Source of the DNA: an uncultured Butyricicoccus sp.
GTDB lineage: Bacteria; Bacillota; Clostridia; Oscillospirales; Butyricicoccaceae
Direction: 5' to 3'
DNA length: 55,640 nucleotides
NCBI GenBank assembly: GCA_900547195.1
Contig: URFQ01000006.1
Span: 1-55,640, forward strand
The notes beneath the pieces were generated by a model. The model was given only the letters and a program-made list of their open reading frames with translations. It had not been told where the DNA came from and made no database searches. How positions within the stretch are numbered: the first letter of the stretch is position 1; every line of letters starts with the position of its first letter. Below, piece by piece: positions 25,499 to 34,203 of the stretch. The position numbers were made by a program, and so were the translations under genes.

Positions 25499-27019
25499 TT
25501 ACGTATACCCGATGCAGGCGGCGGCGACAACTGCCGCCGAGGCAAGCACAAAAACAATCGCAATCGCTTTCCACTGGGAACGCAGCCAATCGCCCCATTC
25601 CACGCGTGCAATGCTCAAAACCCCGATCAGGCAGCCGGAAGTCGGCACCAGCAGATGGGACAGGCTGCCGCCGAGCTGGAACGCCAGCACGGCCACCTGC
25701 CGGCTGATACCAAGGCCGTCGGCAAGCGGCGCCATGACCGGCATGGTCAGCGCCGCCTGCCCCACCTCGCTCGGCACCACAACGTTGACCCCATACTGGA
25801 ACACATACATCAGCCATGCGGCAAGCAGGCCGGGCAGTTCGCTGAACGCGCGTTCCGCCCAGTGGAGCAGGGTATTGAGCACCGAGGGGCTGGTAGGATT
25901 GATGCCGCCCATGAGCAGCACCATGCCCTGCGCCATGCCCATGACCAGCACCGCGCCAACCAGATCGGACGCGCCCGACTGGAATGCGCGCGGGATATCG
26001 CGCAGCTGCATGCCGTCCAGATGGAACGCCGCGCCGAGCAGCCCGGTGATGAGCGCCATGACAAAAAACAGGGACGCAATTTCATCCAGCGTATAATTCA
26101 GGGTCATCACGCCCCAGACCATCCAGCCAAGGGACAAAAGCACGGCTGCCGCCACCAGTTTTGCGCCGAGCGTAAACGGCTCCCGCCGGGCGCGCAGGCT
26201 CTCAAAACGACCACGGAAGCGCGCGTCGCCCGCGTGCGTCAGGGAACGGTGGGGGTCTTCGTATACCCTGGAGGCATAGATGGCTGTATACCCTGCGCCG
26301 AGCGCGGTCAGCACCGCCCACAAAACCATGCGCAGCCGCGCGCCCGACAGCACCGGAATGCCGGCAATGGTCTGCGCACTCTCCAGCGCGCCTATGCCCA
26401 TCCATGCACAGGCAACGCCCACCTGTGTGGCCGCGAACGTGCACAGCACGCCGGTAATGGCGTCAAAATCCATGGCGATCAACAGGGGAATGACCAGCAT
26501 AGCGCATGGGATGGCGCCCTCGCTGAACCCGAATACCGCGCCCGCAAGGGAAAACAGCACAAACAGCGCAGGCGGTACAAACAGCGCCGACCCGCCGATC
26601 CGCCGCACCATGCGCAAAATGACCCGATCGGCCACGCCGGTGCGCATCAGGACGCCGAATGATCCGCCGATGACCAGCATGTAGGCGGCAAGGCCGGCCG
26701 TCGCGGCTGCCTGCCGGCTGTTGTTCAGCCCGTCAAACAGGAAGTTCATCATGCCGCTTTCCCCGCGCGCCGACACGCCGAACACCGGCGCCGGATACAC
26801 CACACGCTGGTTTTTTTCGTCCATACTATAGCGGAAGCTGGATGGATCCACCGCAGTGCCGGTGCGCTGCTCGCCGTTTACCACATAAGTAACCTCTTTC
26901 AGCTCATACCGCCCGAGCGGCACCAGATGGGTCAGCAGGGCCGCGCACAGCATGGCGGCAAAGATCATCACAAACGGATGAGGCGGCTGCAAATGCTTTT
27001 TTTCCGGTTTTTCCCTCAT
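25499..27019 (-). CDS. YfcC/AbgT-DcuC-like membrane transporter
   Basis: A 506-residue permease of the YfcC family (C4-dicarboxylate anaerobic carrier-like, PF03606). About 12 helices, with PFVMIFAAMLCAALLTHLVPLGRYEL at the start, a large extracytoplasmic loop (about 45-95) with an AVDPSSF element, and conserved GFSEGAIPCAMLVIPL and NVVVPSEVGQAALTMPVMAPLADGLG. AGGGGG precedes the ATG at 27019. Relatives take up peptides, arginine/ornithine or dicarboxylates. The substrate is unknown here. Confidence 0.85.
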   Translation of the reverse strand: MREKPEKKHLQPPHPFVMIFAAMLCAALLTHLVPLGRYELKEVTYVVNGEQRTGTAVDPSSFRYSMDEKNQRVVYPAPVFGVSARGESGMMNFLFDGLNNSRQAAATAGLAAYMLVIGGSFGVLMRTGVADRVILRMVRRIGGSALFVPPALFVLFSLAGAVFGFSEGAIPCAMLVIPLLIAMDFDAITGVLCTFAATQVGVACAWMGIGALESAQTIAGIPVLSGARLRMVLWAVLTALGAGYTAIYASRVYEDPHRSLTHAGDARFRGRFESLRARREPFTLGAKLVAAAVLLSLGWMVWGVMTLNYTLDEIASLFFVMALITGLLGAAFHLDGMQLRDIPRAFQSGASDLVGAVLVMGMAQGMVLLMGGINPTSPSVLNTLLHWAERAFSELPGLLAAWLMYVFQYGVNVVVPSEVGQAALTMPVMAPLADGLGISRQVAVLAFQLGGSLSHLLVPTSGCLIGVLSIARVEWGDWLRSQWKAIAIVFVLASAAVVAAACIGYT

Positions 27020-27142
27020 ATCCGATTCCCCCTTTGCGGCGGCCCCAGCCGGGTACCCCCTCCGGCCGCGCCTTTGCGTTGCTTCTATTTTACCGAATTT
27101 TGCGCCTGGATTCAAGGAATCTGGAGAAAGAAAAAGCAAAAA

Positions 27143-27414
27143 GCCTTCCCTCAGCGCAGGGAAGGCCGAGGCTGTCGAAAAACTATGTTTTTCGAACAGC
27201 CTTCGATCGAAACCACGCTTTCGATCGAGTATTCCGGCGGCTGCGCGCGCCCTTACGGGCACACTTGCCGTCGGTTTGTATAAAAACCCACGCACATGTC
27301 GCGGGTTTTTATGGTTTTCGCCGCAAGCGGCGAAAACCTGTTTGAAACGCGCTGCGGCGCGAAGGACTTTTTCGACAAGCCAGGCCTTCCCTCAGTGCAG
27401 GGAAGGCCTGGCTT
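27143..27414 (+). repeat. Terminator-flanked palindromic repeat, copy D (second subtype)
   Basis: The element proper is 27174-27376, from GTCGAAAAAC to TTTTTCGAC, closely matching copy C over most of its length. Left flank: hairpin GCCTTCCC/GGGAAGGC with loop TCAGCGCA (27143-27167). Right flank: the same hairpin with loop TCAGTGCA and a stem lengthened by AAGCCAG/CTGGCTT (27378-27414); on the minus strand it ends the sulfite-reductase-like gene. Confidence 0.85.
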
Positions 27415-27417
27415 ATT

Positions 27418-28329
27418 TCAGATTTCCTTTGCGAGGATTTCCTCCCGGCGGGCCATCAGGCTGCCGTGCAGCAGCTCGTCCACAACCTTGTCCTCACCGA
27501 CGCGGTCGATCATGGCGGCGAAACGCTCGCCCTTTTTGCCCCAATCGCGGAAGAGGAGCATGGCTTTCTCGATCATATCAAGCGCCTCGGCCTCGGTATA
27601 CAGGCCGGGCAGGGGAGTGCCATGGCGGGTGATACGGCCCCAGCGGCCGCCGATGTACAGCTTGTACGCCACTTCTTCGGCATAGATCGCCTGGAACGGG
27701 CACTTTCCGACGCAGTAACCGCAGTTGTTGCACACGCCGGTGTCACGGGTCATCTTGCCGTCCACGACCTTCATGCAGCCCATGCGGCAGAATTTCTCAC
27801 ACAGCTTGCAGCCCCGGCAAAGCTCTTCCTTGAACTTCGGCGGATGCTGGCCGACAATGCCGAAATCGTTCAGGTCGGGCTTGATGCAGTTGTTCGGGCA
27901 GCCGCCGACCGCAATCTTGAACTTATGCGGCAGACGCACGCTGCCCATGCCCTCATAAAACCGATCGTGTACCTTCTGCCCGAGCGCCTGCGTATCATAA
28001 AAGCCAAAGACACAGGTTGTTCCCTTGCAGGCTGTCACCGGGCGCACGCGCGCGCCGGTGCCGCCCGTGGTCAGCCCGGCCTCGGCCAGCTCCTTCACCA
28101 CATCGTCAATGCTTTCGTAAGGGATGCCGGAAAACTCCACCGTCATTCGGGTGGTGAACATACAGGTACCGCTGCCGTATTTCTGTGCAATGCGGCCGAC
28201 CGCCTGCAGCTGTTCGCCGGTCAGGGTACCGTTGCCGGTGATGACACGGCAGTTAAAATTCTCGGTGCCGCGGTTCAACAAAAAACCCATCAGCTTCACG
28301 CGCTGAATGTCGGCCTTCGAAATAGCCAT
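27418..28329 (-). CDS. Sulfite/nitrite reductase-like siroheme and 4Fe-4S protein
   Basis: A 303-residue redox protein like the C subunit of anaerobic sulfite reductase or stand-alone ferredoxin-type sulfite reductases. The N-terminal half is a ferredoxin-like reductase half-domain. The siroheme-[4Fe-4S] ligands are ACKGTTC (Cys-x5-Cys) and GGCPNNC (Cys-x3-Cys). Between and after them is a ferredoxin insert with CRGCKLCEKFC and CNNCGYCVGKCP, two 4Fe-4S clusters. ATG at 28329 follows GGAGGA. No AsrA/AsrB partners are adjacent, so the electron donor is unknown. Confidence 0.85.
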   Translation of the reverse strand: MAISKADIQRVKLMGFLLNRGTENFNCRVITGNGTLTGEQLQAVGRIAQKYGSGTCMFTTRMTVEFSGIPYESIDDVVKELAEAGLTTGGTGARVRPVTACKGTTCVFGFYDTQALGQKVHDRFYEGMGSVRLPHKFKIAVGGCPNNCIKPDLNDFGIVGQHPPKFKEELCRGCKLCEKFCRMGCMKVVDGKMTRDTGVCNNCGYCVGKCPFQAIYAEEVAYKLYIGGRWGRITRHGTPLPGLYTEAEALDMIEKAMLLFRDWGKKGERFAAMIDRVGEDKVVDELLHGSLMARREEILAKEI

Positions 28330-28358
28330 CTGTTCTTCCTCCAATCTGTTTTGGTTTT

Positions 28359-28387
28359 ATTATAACAGGAATGCTTGCCCGATGCAA
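28359..28387 (-). promoter_or_regulatory. Promoter of the sulfite-reductase-like gene
   Basis: On the minus strand TTGCAT (28382-28387), 17 bases, TATAAT (28359-28364), with TG one base before the -10 box. The leader is about 25 bases. Confidence 0.75.
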
Positions 28388-28499
28388 TTCTCAGTTTATT
28401 TCAGTTTATTTTAATTTTTCCTATTGATATTCTACATTTCCCATGGTATTATTAAGAAAACATTGTATAATATGACGGATTTTTAAAAAGGAGCCGCCT

Positions 28500-29438
28500 A
28501 TGTTTTGGAAGCCATTTTTAAGTCTCCTGCTCGCCGGGATGCTCGGCGCACCGGGCGCAGCGCAGCCCATCCAGACGAAAAATATTAAAATTACCGTACT
28601 GCTGCGTTCCATGTCTGGCCCGGAAAATATTCTCATGAAAAACGGGGCCGAGGCCGCGGCTAACGAACTCGGCGTTTCCGTAGATATTCTGGGGCCGATT
28701 CCAGGCATTTCTCCAGATGCATATTCCCCAAAACGGGCGCAGCTCGATATGTTTCAGAACAAAATCAGTGCAGGCTGTGATGTCATTTGTGTGGATCCCC
28801 TTGACGCAGAAGCGGCGATACCGCTCATGGATCAGTCTGCTTTGTCCAAGATTCCTGTTTTGACAATTCAGCATGACATTGAGCATGCAAATAAGCTTTC
28901 CTTTCTCGGCATGGACGCGCAGGCGGCCAGGCCCGGCGGGGAATACGCGGCAACGCTCTCAAAAAAGGCTGTGATCCTGCGCAATGCAGACGACAGCGTA
29001 CAGGACATCGCGGAATCCGGCTTCCGCGCCGGGCTGGAGGGCGGCGGCGCGCAGGTGCTCGGCGTGTTGGCCGCAGACGGCGAACCGGCGCAGGCGGTGC
29101 GGACGCTTCTGGAAACGTACCCGGATGCAGGCGTGCTCTGCGTGGCTTCAGACAGCCTCGCCATTGCCGCCCAGCGGGAAATGGCCCGTCTGGGCAGGGG
29201 CATCCCGGTGATTGGGTTCGGCTGCGCGCCGGAAGCGTTGGAACTGGTGCGGGACAGAACGCTCGCAGCCATGGTCGTGCCGGAATTTTACGACACCGGT
29301 GCGCTCAGCGTCCAGCTTGCCGTGCAGGCCGCGATGGGGCGGCCGATTGAAAAGCGCATTGTGCCGGGCGCTGTGCTTGCCACTCACGAAAACGCCGCCG
29401 GCCTTCTGAGCAACCCCCATTACAATCCCGGCCTGTGA
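28500..29438 (+). CDS. Solo ribose/inositol-type binding protein
   Basis: A 312-residue exported substrate-binding protein with a signal sequence (about 1-21, ending PGAA) but no lipobox Cys. It parallels the importer protein at 2594 closely: NGAEAAANELGVSVDILGP against AGAEAKAKELGVTVNVIGP, and SGFRAGLEGGGAQVLGV against AGFKAGLEAGGVEILEV. It has its own promoter region and terminator and no transporter genes beside it. It may feed the importer at 2.6-6.3 kb or act as a soluble sensor. AAAGGAG precedes the ATG. Confidence 0.83.
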   Translation: MFWKPFLSLLLAGMLGAPGAAQPIQTKNIKITVLLRSMSGPENILMKNGAEAAANELGVSVDILGPIPGISPDAYSPKRAQLDMFQNKISAGCDVICVDPLDAEAAIPLMDQSALSKIPVLTIQHDIEHANKLSFLGMDAQAARPGGEYAATLSKKAVILRNADDSVQDIAESGFRAGLEGGGAQVLGVLAADGEPAQAVRTLLETYPDAGVLCVASDSLAIAAQREMARLGRGIPVIGFGCAPEALELVRDRTLAAMVVPEFYDTGALSVQLAVQAAMGRPIEKRIVPGAVLATHENAAGLLSNPHYNPGL

Positions 29439-29441
29439 TGC

Positions 29442-29477
29442 AAAAGGCGATTGCACGCGCGTGCAATCGCCTTTTTT
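29442..29477. terminator. Bidirectional terminator
   Basis: AAAAGGCGATTGCACGC and its exact reverse complement, followed by TTTTTT; shared by the binding protein and the zinc-ribbon gene. Confidence 0.9.
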
Positions 29478-30367
29478 CACAGGTTCCCGAAGCCGGAGCC
29501 GAGCAGGGCGTCGGCCTCGTCCGCGCCGCCTGCGTTCTGCGCATGCACGGCGCTGTCTGCAGGCAGCCACGGGGTATCCCATTGCCGGAAATATGTCTCC
29601 GAAGAATCCGCCGACTGGAATACGTCCACCGTCGCGCCCCAGGACTGGTAACTTTCGATATCTGCCTGCGGGTTTGGCGCCGTGCCGGTAATTTCCGCCG
29701 GTGTGACTACGAGCTTATACCAGATATACTGATCCTGCGGGAAATCGTCCGGGAACTCCGCGCCCGCGCCGTTGTTGATGTAATAATAATACACGCCGCG
29801 TTCCCGGTATCCGTCCGCCGTGACCTCATACTGTTCCAGCCCATATTCGTTGTCAAGCACACGCGAAAAAACGGCCTGCGCGCGGGTTTCCGCGATGCCC
29901 CAAACGCCGGCGCACGGGATCGCGTCCTCCATCCGGATACCGTCGCCGTCCCATCCGGGCGGGGGGGAATCCGCCTGCCATTCCTTGGCCTGCTCCTGCG
30001 CCTGCATCCAACGAATCTGGTACACAATATCCTCCAGCGCGCCTACAAGCGCGGGCAGGATATTAATCAGGGCAAAAACCAGGATCGCAATCCAGAATGC
30101 TTTGTTGCCCTTCTTTTTTGCGGGCTGCGGCCTGCCGTCCAGCGCCTGCGTATGCGGGCATGTCTTTTTCTTCGGATGCGCGCATGTTTTGGTCACGTGT
30201 TCCCCCACCCAGGAGATCTCTCCCCCTTTCAGATGCGGCCGGGCCAGCCTGCCGGTCGCCCTGGCCAGCTGGGAAGGGTCGCTTTGGAACATCGGGCGGC
30301 GCGCGCCGCACATTGGGCACTCTTTGTCGCCATCGTCATAGTGCACCCCACAATGCGGACATTTCAT
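29477..30367 (-). CDS. Membrane protein with N-terminal zinc ribbon
   Basis: A 296-residue protein. Residues 1-25 form a zinc ribbon (MKCPHCGVHYDDGDKECPMCG), a basic linker with further CAHPKKKTCPH cysteines/histidines follows, then a membrane helix (about 88-108), and an extracytoplasmic region of about 185 residues with many Tyr, Trp and Asp. The start is the ATG at 30367; its ribosome binding site AAAGGGGG lies inside the terminator of the upstream gene. No family name recognised; zinc-ribbon-helix-receptor layouts are common in Firmicutes. Confidence 0.75.
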   Translation of the reverse strand: MKCPHCGVHYDDGDKECPMCGARRPMFQSDPSQLARATGRLARPHLKGGEISWVGEHVTKTCAHPKKKTCPHTQALDGRPQPAKKKGNKAFWIAILVFALINILPALVGALEDIVYQIRWMQAQEQAKEWQADSPPPGWDGDGIRMEDAIPCAGVWGIAETRAQAVFSRVLDNEYGLEQYEVTADGYRERGVYYYYINNGAGAEFPDDFPQDQYIWYKLVVTPAEITGTAPNPQADIESYQSWGATVDVFQSADSSETYFRQWDTPWLPADSAVHAQNAGGADEADALLGSGFGNL

Positions 30368-30370
30368 AAA

Positions 30371-30411
30371 AAAGCCCCCTTTCTCTACCTCCATCATAGC
30401 AGAGAAAGGGG
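30371..30411 (-). terminator. uppP terminator containing the next gene's ribosome binding site
   Basis: On the minus strand CCCCTTTCTCT pairs with AGAGAAAGGGG around a 14-base loop, followed by GCTTTTTT. The 3' arm is the AAAGGGGG used by the gene starting at 30367. Confidence 0.7.
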
Positions 30412-30426
30412 AAAGGTGCAAGTTCT

Positions 30427-31263
30427 TTACGCCGCAAGCAGCGTATATGCCCAATAGCCCAGCACAAGCGCGCCGAGCACAATCCGGTACCAGCCGAATA
30501 CCTTGAAATCATGGCGCTTGACATAGCCCATCAGGAAGCGGATGCACAGCAGGGACACGAAATACGCCACCGCCGAGCCGACAATGAGCAGCGCCCATTC
30601 AAACCCGGTATAATCCCAGCCGAGCTTGAAAAACTTGAGCAGGCTGGCGCCGAACATGACCGGCACCGCGAGGAAAAATGTAAATTCGGCCGCGGCCGCG
30701 CGGCCGACGCCGATCGCGATGCCGCCGAGGATGGTCGCGCCTGAGCGCGAGGTGCCCGGGAAAACCGCCGCAATTAACTGGAACATGCCAATGATGAACG
30801 CATCCTTGTATGTGATATCGTTCACGCGCATGGCGCGGGCATGCTGCCCGGCATTGCGGTTTTCCACCGCGATAAACGCAATGCCAAACACAATCAGCGC
30901 CATGCCAACGGTCTGGAAATTATAGAAAAGCGCGTTCAGCTGGTCGTCAAACAGGATGCCGACCACCGCGGCCGGCACGCAGGCGATGATGATCTTGAGC
31001 CACAGGCGGAACACCTGCGGATCGGCGACCGTATGCCCGCGCTTGGTCTTTTTGAGCGGGATGAACCGCTTCCAGTACACAGTCAGCACGGCCAGGATTG
31101 CGCCGAACTGGATGACCACGAAAAACAGCTCCTTAAACGCTTCCGAGGCGTCCAGCTGCAAAAACTGATCCACCAGGATCATATGGCCGGTACTTGAAAC
31201 CGGCAGCCATTCGGTGACGCCCTCGACGATGCCGAGGAAAATGGCCTTCAGGATTTCCAACAT
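30427..31263 (-). CDS. uppP: Undecaprenyl-diphosphatase
   Basis: A 278-residue membrane phosphatase (BacA family) that recycles undecaprenyl pyrophosphate, the carrier for peptidoglycan and wall polymers; its presence affects bacitracin resistance. Both active-site stretches are intact: EGVTEWLPVSSTGHMIL (14-30) and PGTSRSGATILGGI (about 170-183). Eight helices; length normal. ATG at 31263. Confidence 0.95.
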   Translation of the reverse strand: MLEILKAIFLGIVEGVTEWLPVSSTGHMILVDQFLQLDASEAFKELFFVVIQFGAILAVLTVYWKRFIPLKKTKRGHTVADPQVFRLWLKIIIACVPAAVVGILFDDQLNALFYNFQTVGMALIVFGIAFIAVENRNAGQHARAMRVNDITYKDAFIIGMFQLIAAVFPGTSRSGATILGGIAIGVGRAAAAEFTFFLAVPVMFGASLLKFFKLGWDYTGFEWALLIVGSAVAYFVSLLCIRFLMGYVKRHDFKVFGWYRIVLGALVLGYWAYTLLAA

Positions 31264-31328
31264 ATCAAATATCTCCTTGCCGCCGGGGAAAACCGGCCTA
31301 TGTCTATCTTATTGTGCCGGAGGCCCGG

Positions 31329-31979
31329 TTATTCCGCGCCTTCCTCGGGCGTAAAGGCGCCTTCCACCCCGCCGAGCAGCACCAGTTTCCCGTCCTCATC
31401 CCACGAGAACGTCACGTCGTTTTCCTCGTCCTTTGCCGTGCCGCCGTCAATACGCGCCACGCCTGTCCGGTCGCCGAGGACGTACTCAAACGACCGCTCG
31501 TCGATCGGCAGTAGCTCAATCGTGCGTTCGCCGTCTGTAAAGACGCCTTCCCATTCAAAGGCCGCGTCGGTTTTCGGGTCATAGAGCGAAAACTCCGAGT
31601 AATCGCCCAGAATGCCCTCGCCCTCGTAGTTGTATTTCTCGCCGGTCTCCTTGTTGACCGCGAGCTGGCCGACCACCCTGTTATCTTCTCGGTTCGCCAC
31701 AATGAACACGTAATAACTCTGTCCCTCGACTTCGAGCTTCGTGCCGCCGTCGAGGATCATGTACGCCTCCGTATCGATGTCTTCCGCAAGCAGGCGGCGC
31801 GCGTCGGACATTGAAAGCGCCTCGCTTACCGGGACGCCAGCGCTTGTGTCCGGCTGCTGCACGGGCAGCGAGGACGACGCCGGGCCTTCGGAAGACGCTG
31901 CGGGTTTTTTGTCGCCGCAGGCGGCAAGCGCCATCAGGCAGGCCGCCGCGAGCGCCATCATCGGGATATATTTTTTCAT
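31329..31979 (-). CDS. Lipoprotein of unknown function
   Basis: A 216-residue secreted lipoprotein. The signal peptide ends LMALAAC (Cys21), followed by a Ser/Pro/Ala linker to about residue 50. The rest is an acidic beta-rich domain with VEGQSYYVFIVANREDNRVVGQLAVNKETGEKYNYE, resembling PepSY-like or stalk domains that bind nothing obvious. It stands downstream of the histidine kinase on the same strand (120-base gap). No known function. Confidence 0.75.
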   Translation of the reverse strand: MKKYIPMMALAAACLMALAACGDKKPAASSEGPASSSLPVQQPDTSAGVPVSEALSMSDARRLLAEDIDTEAYMILDGGTKLEVEGQSYYVFIVANREDNRVVGQLAVNKETGEKYNYEGEGILGDYSEFSLYDPKTDAAFEWEGVFTDGERTIELLPIDERSFEYVLGDRTGVARIDGGTAKDEENDVTFSWDEDGKLVLLGGVEGAFTPEEGAE

Positions 31980-32098
31980 AAAACTGCCTCCCTCGTCAAA
32001 CTCTCCATGTGTGCCAAAGGGTTATTTCCTCTGCTATCATACCGAAATTTCACGCAAAAGGCAACTACAATTTCCTTACATTCCGTCCGGGCCGTATG

Positions 32099-33601
32099 TT
32101 ACGGGGTTTTTGCCTCCGGCTTTCCATCCGGGATGCGGAACCAGAACTCCATGCCGCCCGGCACATTCCGCGCCCCGCACGTGCCGCCGAGCAGCCCCGC
32201 CGTGGCTTTCACGATGCTCAGGCCCACCCCCGTGCCGCCCGATTCGCGCGAACGCGCCTTGTCGGTACGGTAAAATTTTTCCCACAGGCGGGGGAGTTCG
32301 TCCTCGTTTACTCCCTCGCCCTCGTTCATCACGGTCAGCACCGTGCCGTCCGCGTCCCGCGCGGCCGACAGGCGGATACGCCCGCCCTCGGGCGTGTAGC
32401 GAATCGCGTTCGTCAGATAGTTGCCAACCACCTGTTCCAGCATCCCGTAGTCGCTGCGCACCGTGAGGCCGCTGTCCGCCCGCTCGACGGCCAGCCCCTT
32501 CGCGTCCGCGAGCAGGGCGGTCTTGGAGGCCGCGCCGGCCAGCAGCTCGTCCAGCTCCACGTCGGCCAGGCTGGGCTGCTCGCGGCCAAGCTCCAGCTTG
32601 GACAGGCTCAAAAGCTGCATCACCATCTTGTTCATGCGCGTCGCCTCGTCGCTGATGGTCGTGCAGTAATAGTCGCGGTCCTCCTGGGTCTCCGCGATGC
32701 CCTCGCGCAGGCCCTCGGCATAGCCCTGGATGAGCGCAATCGGGGTCTTGAGCTCGTGGGACACGTTGATGATAAATTCCCGGCGCATCTCATCTATTTT
32801 TTCCTTTTCCCGGATTTCCAGCGCCAGCTGCTCGTTGGACTGCCGCAGTTCGGCGATGGCCCGCTCCAGATGCTCGCTCAGCCGGTTGATCGACTGCCCG
32901 AGCTGGCCGACCTCGTCGCGCGCCTTGCCTTCATATTTCTTCGAGAAATCGAGGTCGGCCATGGCGTTCGCCACATCGTTCATGGCGATGAGCGGGCGCG
33001 TGAAATGCCGCGAAATCGGGAATGCCAGGAACATACACACCACCAGCGTCACACCGCCCGAAATCAGCAGGAAAACCATGTTAAACGCCGAATTCTGCTC
33101 CATATACGTGAACGGGATGCGCGCGACCAGATAATCGCCGCCATCTGCGAGCAGGCCGACCAGGCACAAAAATTCCTCGTTCTGCTTTTGGGAGGACACG
33201 TTCACAAACGCCGAACCCTGCTTTTCCACCTGCCCGAGGTCGACGGCGCGCAGCGCGGCTTCGGCGATCGACAACCCGTAAAACAGGTTCTGCGAGGCGC
33301 CGTCCATGCCTGCAAGCTGTTCGCGCACCACCGAATCATACGTCACCGTGCCTTCCTGCGTCACAATCGACAGGCGCACGCCTTCGGTATCTTCCGCGCT
33401 CACAATGGCGGCCGCCAGCCCGCTGCCATCCTCCGCATAGGCCCTACGCACGGTATCATAAATGCGGTCGAGGGATTTCTCCCGTTGCCACAGATAGTAA
33501 TTATCATACAGCGTCAGGTTGAGCGCGGTCAGGATGCCCACAAACGCCACCGCAATGGCGCAGCTCGCCGCAAAAAATTTGAATTTGATCGAATGGCGCA
33601 T
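32099..33601 (-). CDS. Sensor histidine kinase
   Basis: A 500-residue membrane kinase. Helix 1 (about 8-30) and helix 2 (about 178-200) enclose a 145-residue extracytoplasmic sensor; a HAMP domain follows (RPLIAMNDVANAMADLDF). The H box is FIINVSHELKTPIALI (His near 282), then N box NYLTNAIRYTPEGG, G boxes GEGVNEDELPRLWEKFYR and SGGTGVGLSIVKA. It pairs with the OmpR-type regulator at 34204, separated from it by a YbjN gene and a terminator. The signal is unknown. Confidence 0.93.
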   Translation of the reverse strand: MRHSIKFKFFAASCAIAVAFVGILTALNLTLYDNYYLWQREKSLDRIYDTVRRAYAEDGSGLAAAIVSAEDTEGVRLSIVTQEGTVTYDSVVREQLAGMDGASQNLFYGLSIAEAALRAVDLGQVEKQGSAFVNVSSQKQNEEFLCLVGLLADGGDYLVARIPFTYMEQNSAFNMVFLLISGGVTLVVCMFLAFPISRHFTRPLIAMNDVANAMADLDFSKKYEGKARDEVGQLGQSINRLSEHLERAIAELRQSNEQLALEIREKEKIDEMRREFIINVSHELKTPIALIQGYAEGLREGIAETQEDRDYYCTTISDEATRMNKMVMQLLSLSKLELGREQPSLADVELDELLAGAASKTALLADAKGLAVERADSGLTVRSDYGMLEQVVGNYLTNAIRYTPEGGRIRLSAARDADGTVLTVMNEGEGVNEDELPRLWEKFYRTDKARSRESGGTGVGLSIVKATAGLLGGTCGARNVPGGMEFWFRIPDGKPEAKTP

Positions 33602-33630
33602 GGTTCCACCTCCGGCTGTGCCCCTTTTTC

Positions 33631-33660
33631 AAAAAACAGGGGACGGCGCACCGTCCCCTG
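33631..33660 (-). terminator. Terminator between YbjN gene and histidine kinase
   Basis: On the minus strand CAGGGGACGG pairs with CCGTCCCCTG around a four-base loop, followed by TTTTTT. It lies inside what would otherwise be a regulator-YbjN-kinase operon and should limit kinase expression. Confidence 0.8.
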
Positions 33661-33673
33661 ACCAAAAATCCAT

Positions 33674-34138
33674 TTAGTCGTCTTTGCTGTTGACCTCGTC
33701 GAATGCCTCCGCCGGGGTCTTGCCTCCGTACAGGATGGCAAACACGCCGGGTAGATACTTGTCAAACATGTTGAAGCCCACATAGGTCAGGCGGGTCACA
33801 ACCGAATCGGGCAGCCCGGTCTCCTCCTCAAACACGCCGACCGCCTTATAGCTCAGCTCGCCGTCGGTCAGATCCATCTGGAAATTGCCGAGCAGCAGCG
33901 TGTAGTTTACCCGGGTCATATAATCGCTGACCGCGCCGCGGTTTTTCTCCGGGATGTTCATCGGCAGGATGGTGGTAAACAGCGCGGTGCGCGGGTTAAC
34001 CATACGCGCAGTAAAGCGCACGTCGGGCGACGCCTGCGTATTCATGGAAAAACGGATGATGCCCCGTTCCTCGTCGGTGGAAAAATTCAGGTCTTCTGCC
34101 TGATAGACCTGTGCAATGGAAGTAATGTCAAAAGCCAT
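33674..34138 (-). CDS. YbjN-domain protein
   Basis: A 154-residue cytoplasmic protein of the YbjN family (PF10722), with FTARMVNPRTALFTTILPMNIPEKNRGAVSDYMTRVNYTLLLGNFQMDLTDGELSYK and a C-terminal helix pair. The family resembles type III secretion chaperones and is thought to regulate partner proteins. It is placed between response regulator and kinase, so it may modulate this two-component system; that is inference. Confidence 0.82.
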   Translation of the reverse strand: MAFDITSIAQVYQAEDLNFSTDEERGIIRFSMNTQASPDVRFTARMVNPRTALFTTILPMNIPEKNRGAVSDYMTRVNYTLLLGNFQMDLTDGELSYKAVGVFEEETGLPDSVVTRLTYVGFNMFDKYLPGVFAILYGGKTPAEAFDEVNSKDD

Positions 34139-34203
34139 GGTATTTTGCCCTCCTTCACGGCATTTCTTCCTTCAGCATACCATAAGAGCCCGTCCGCCGC
34201 AAG

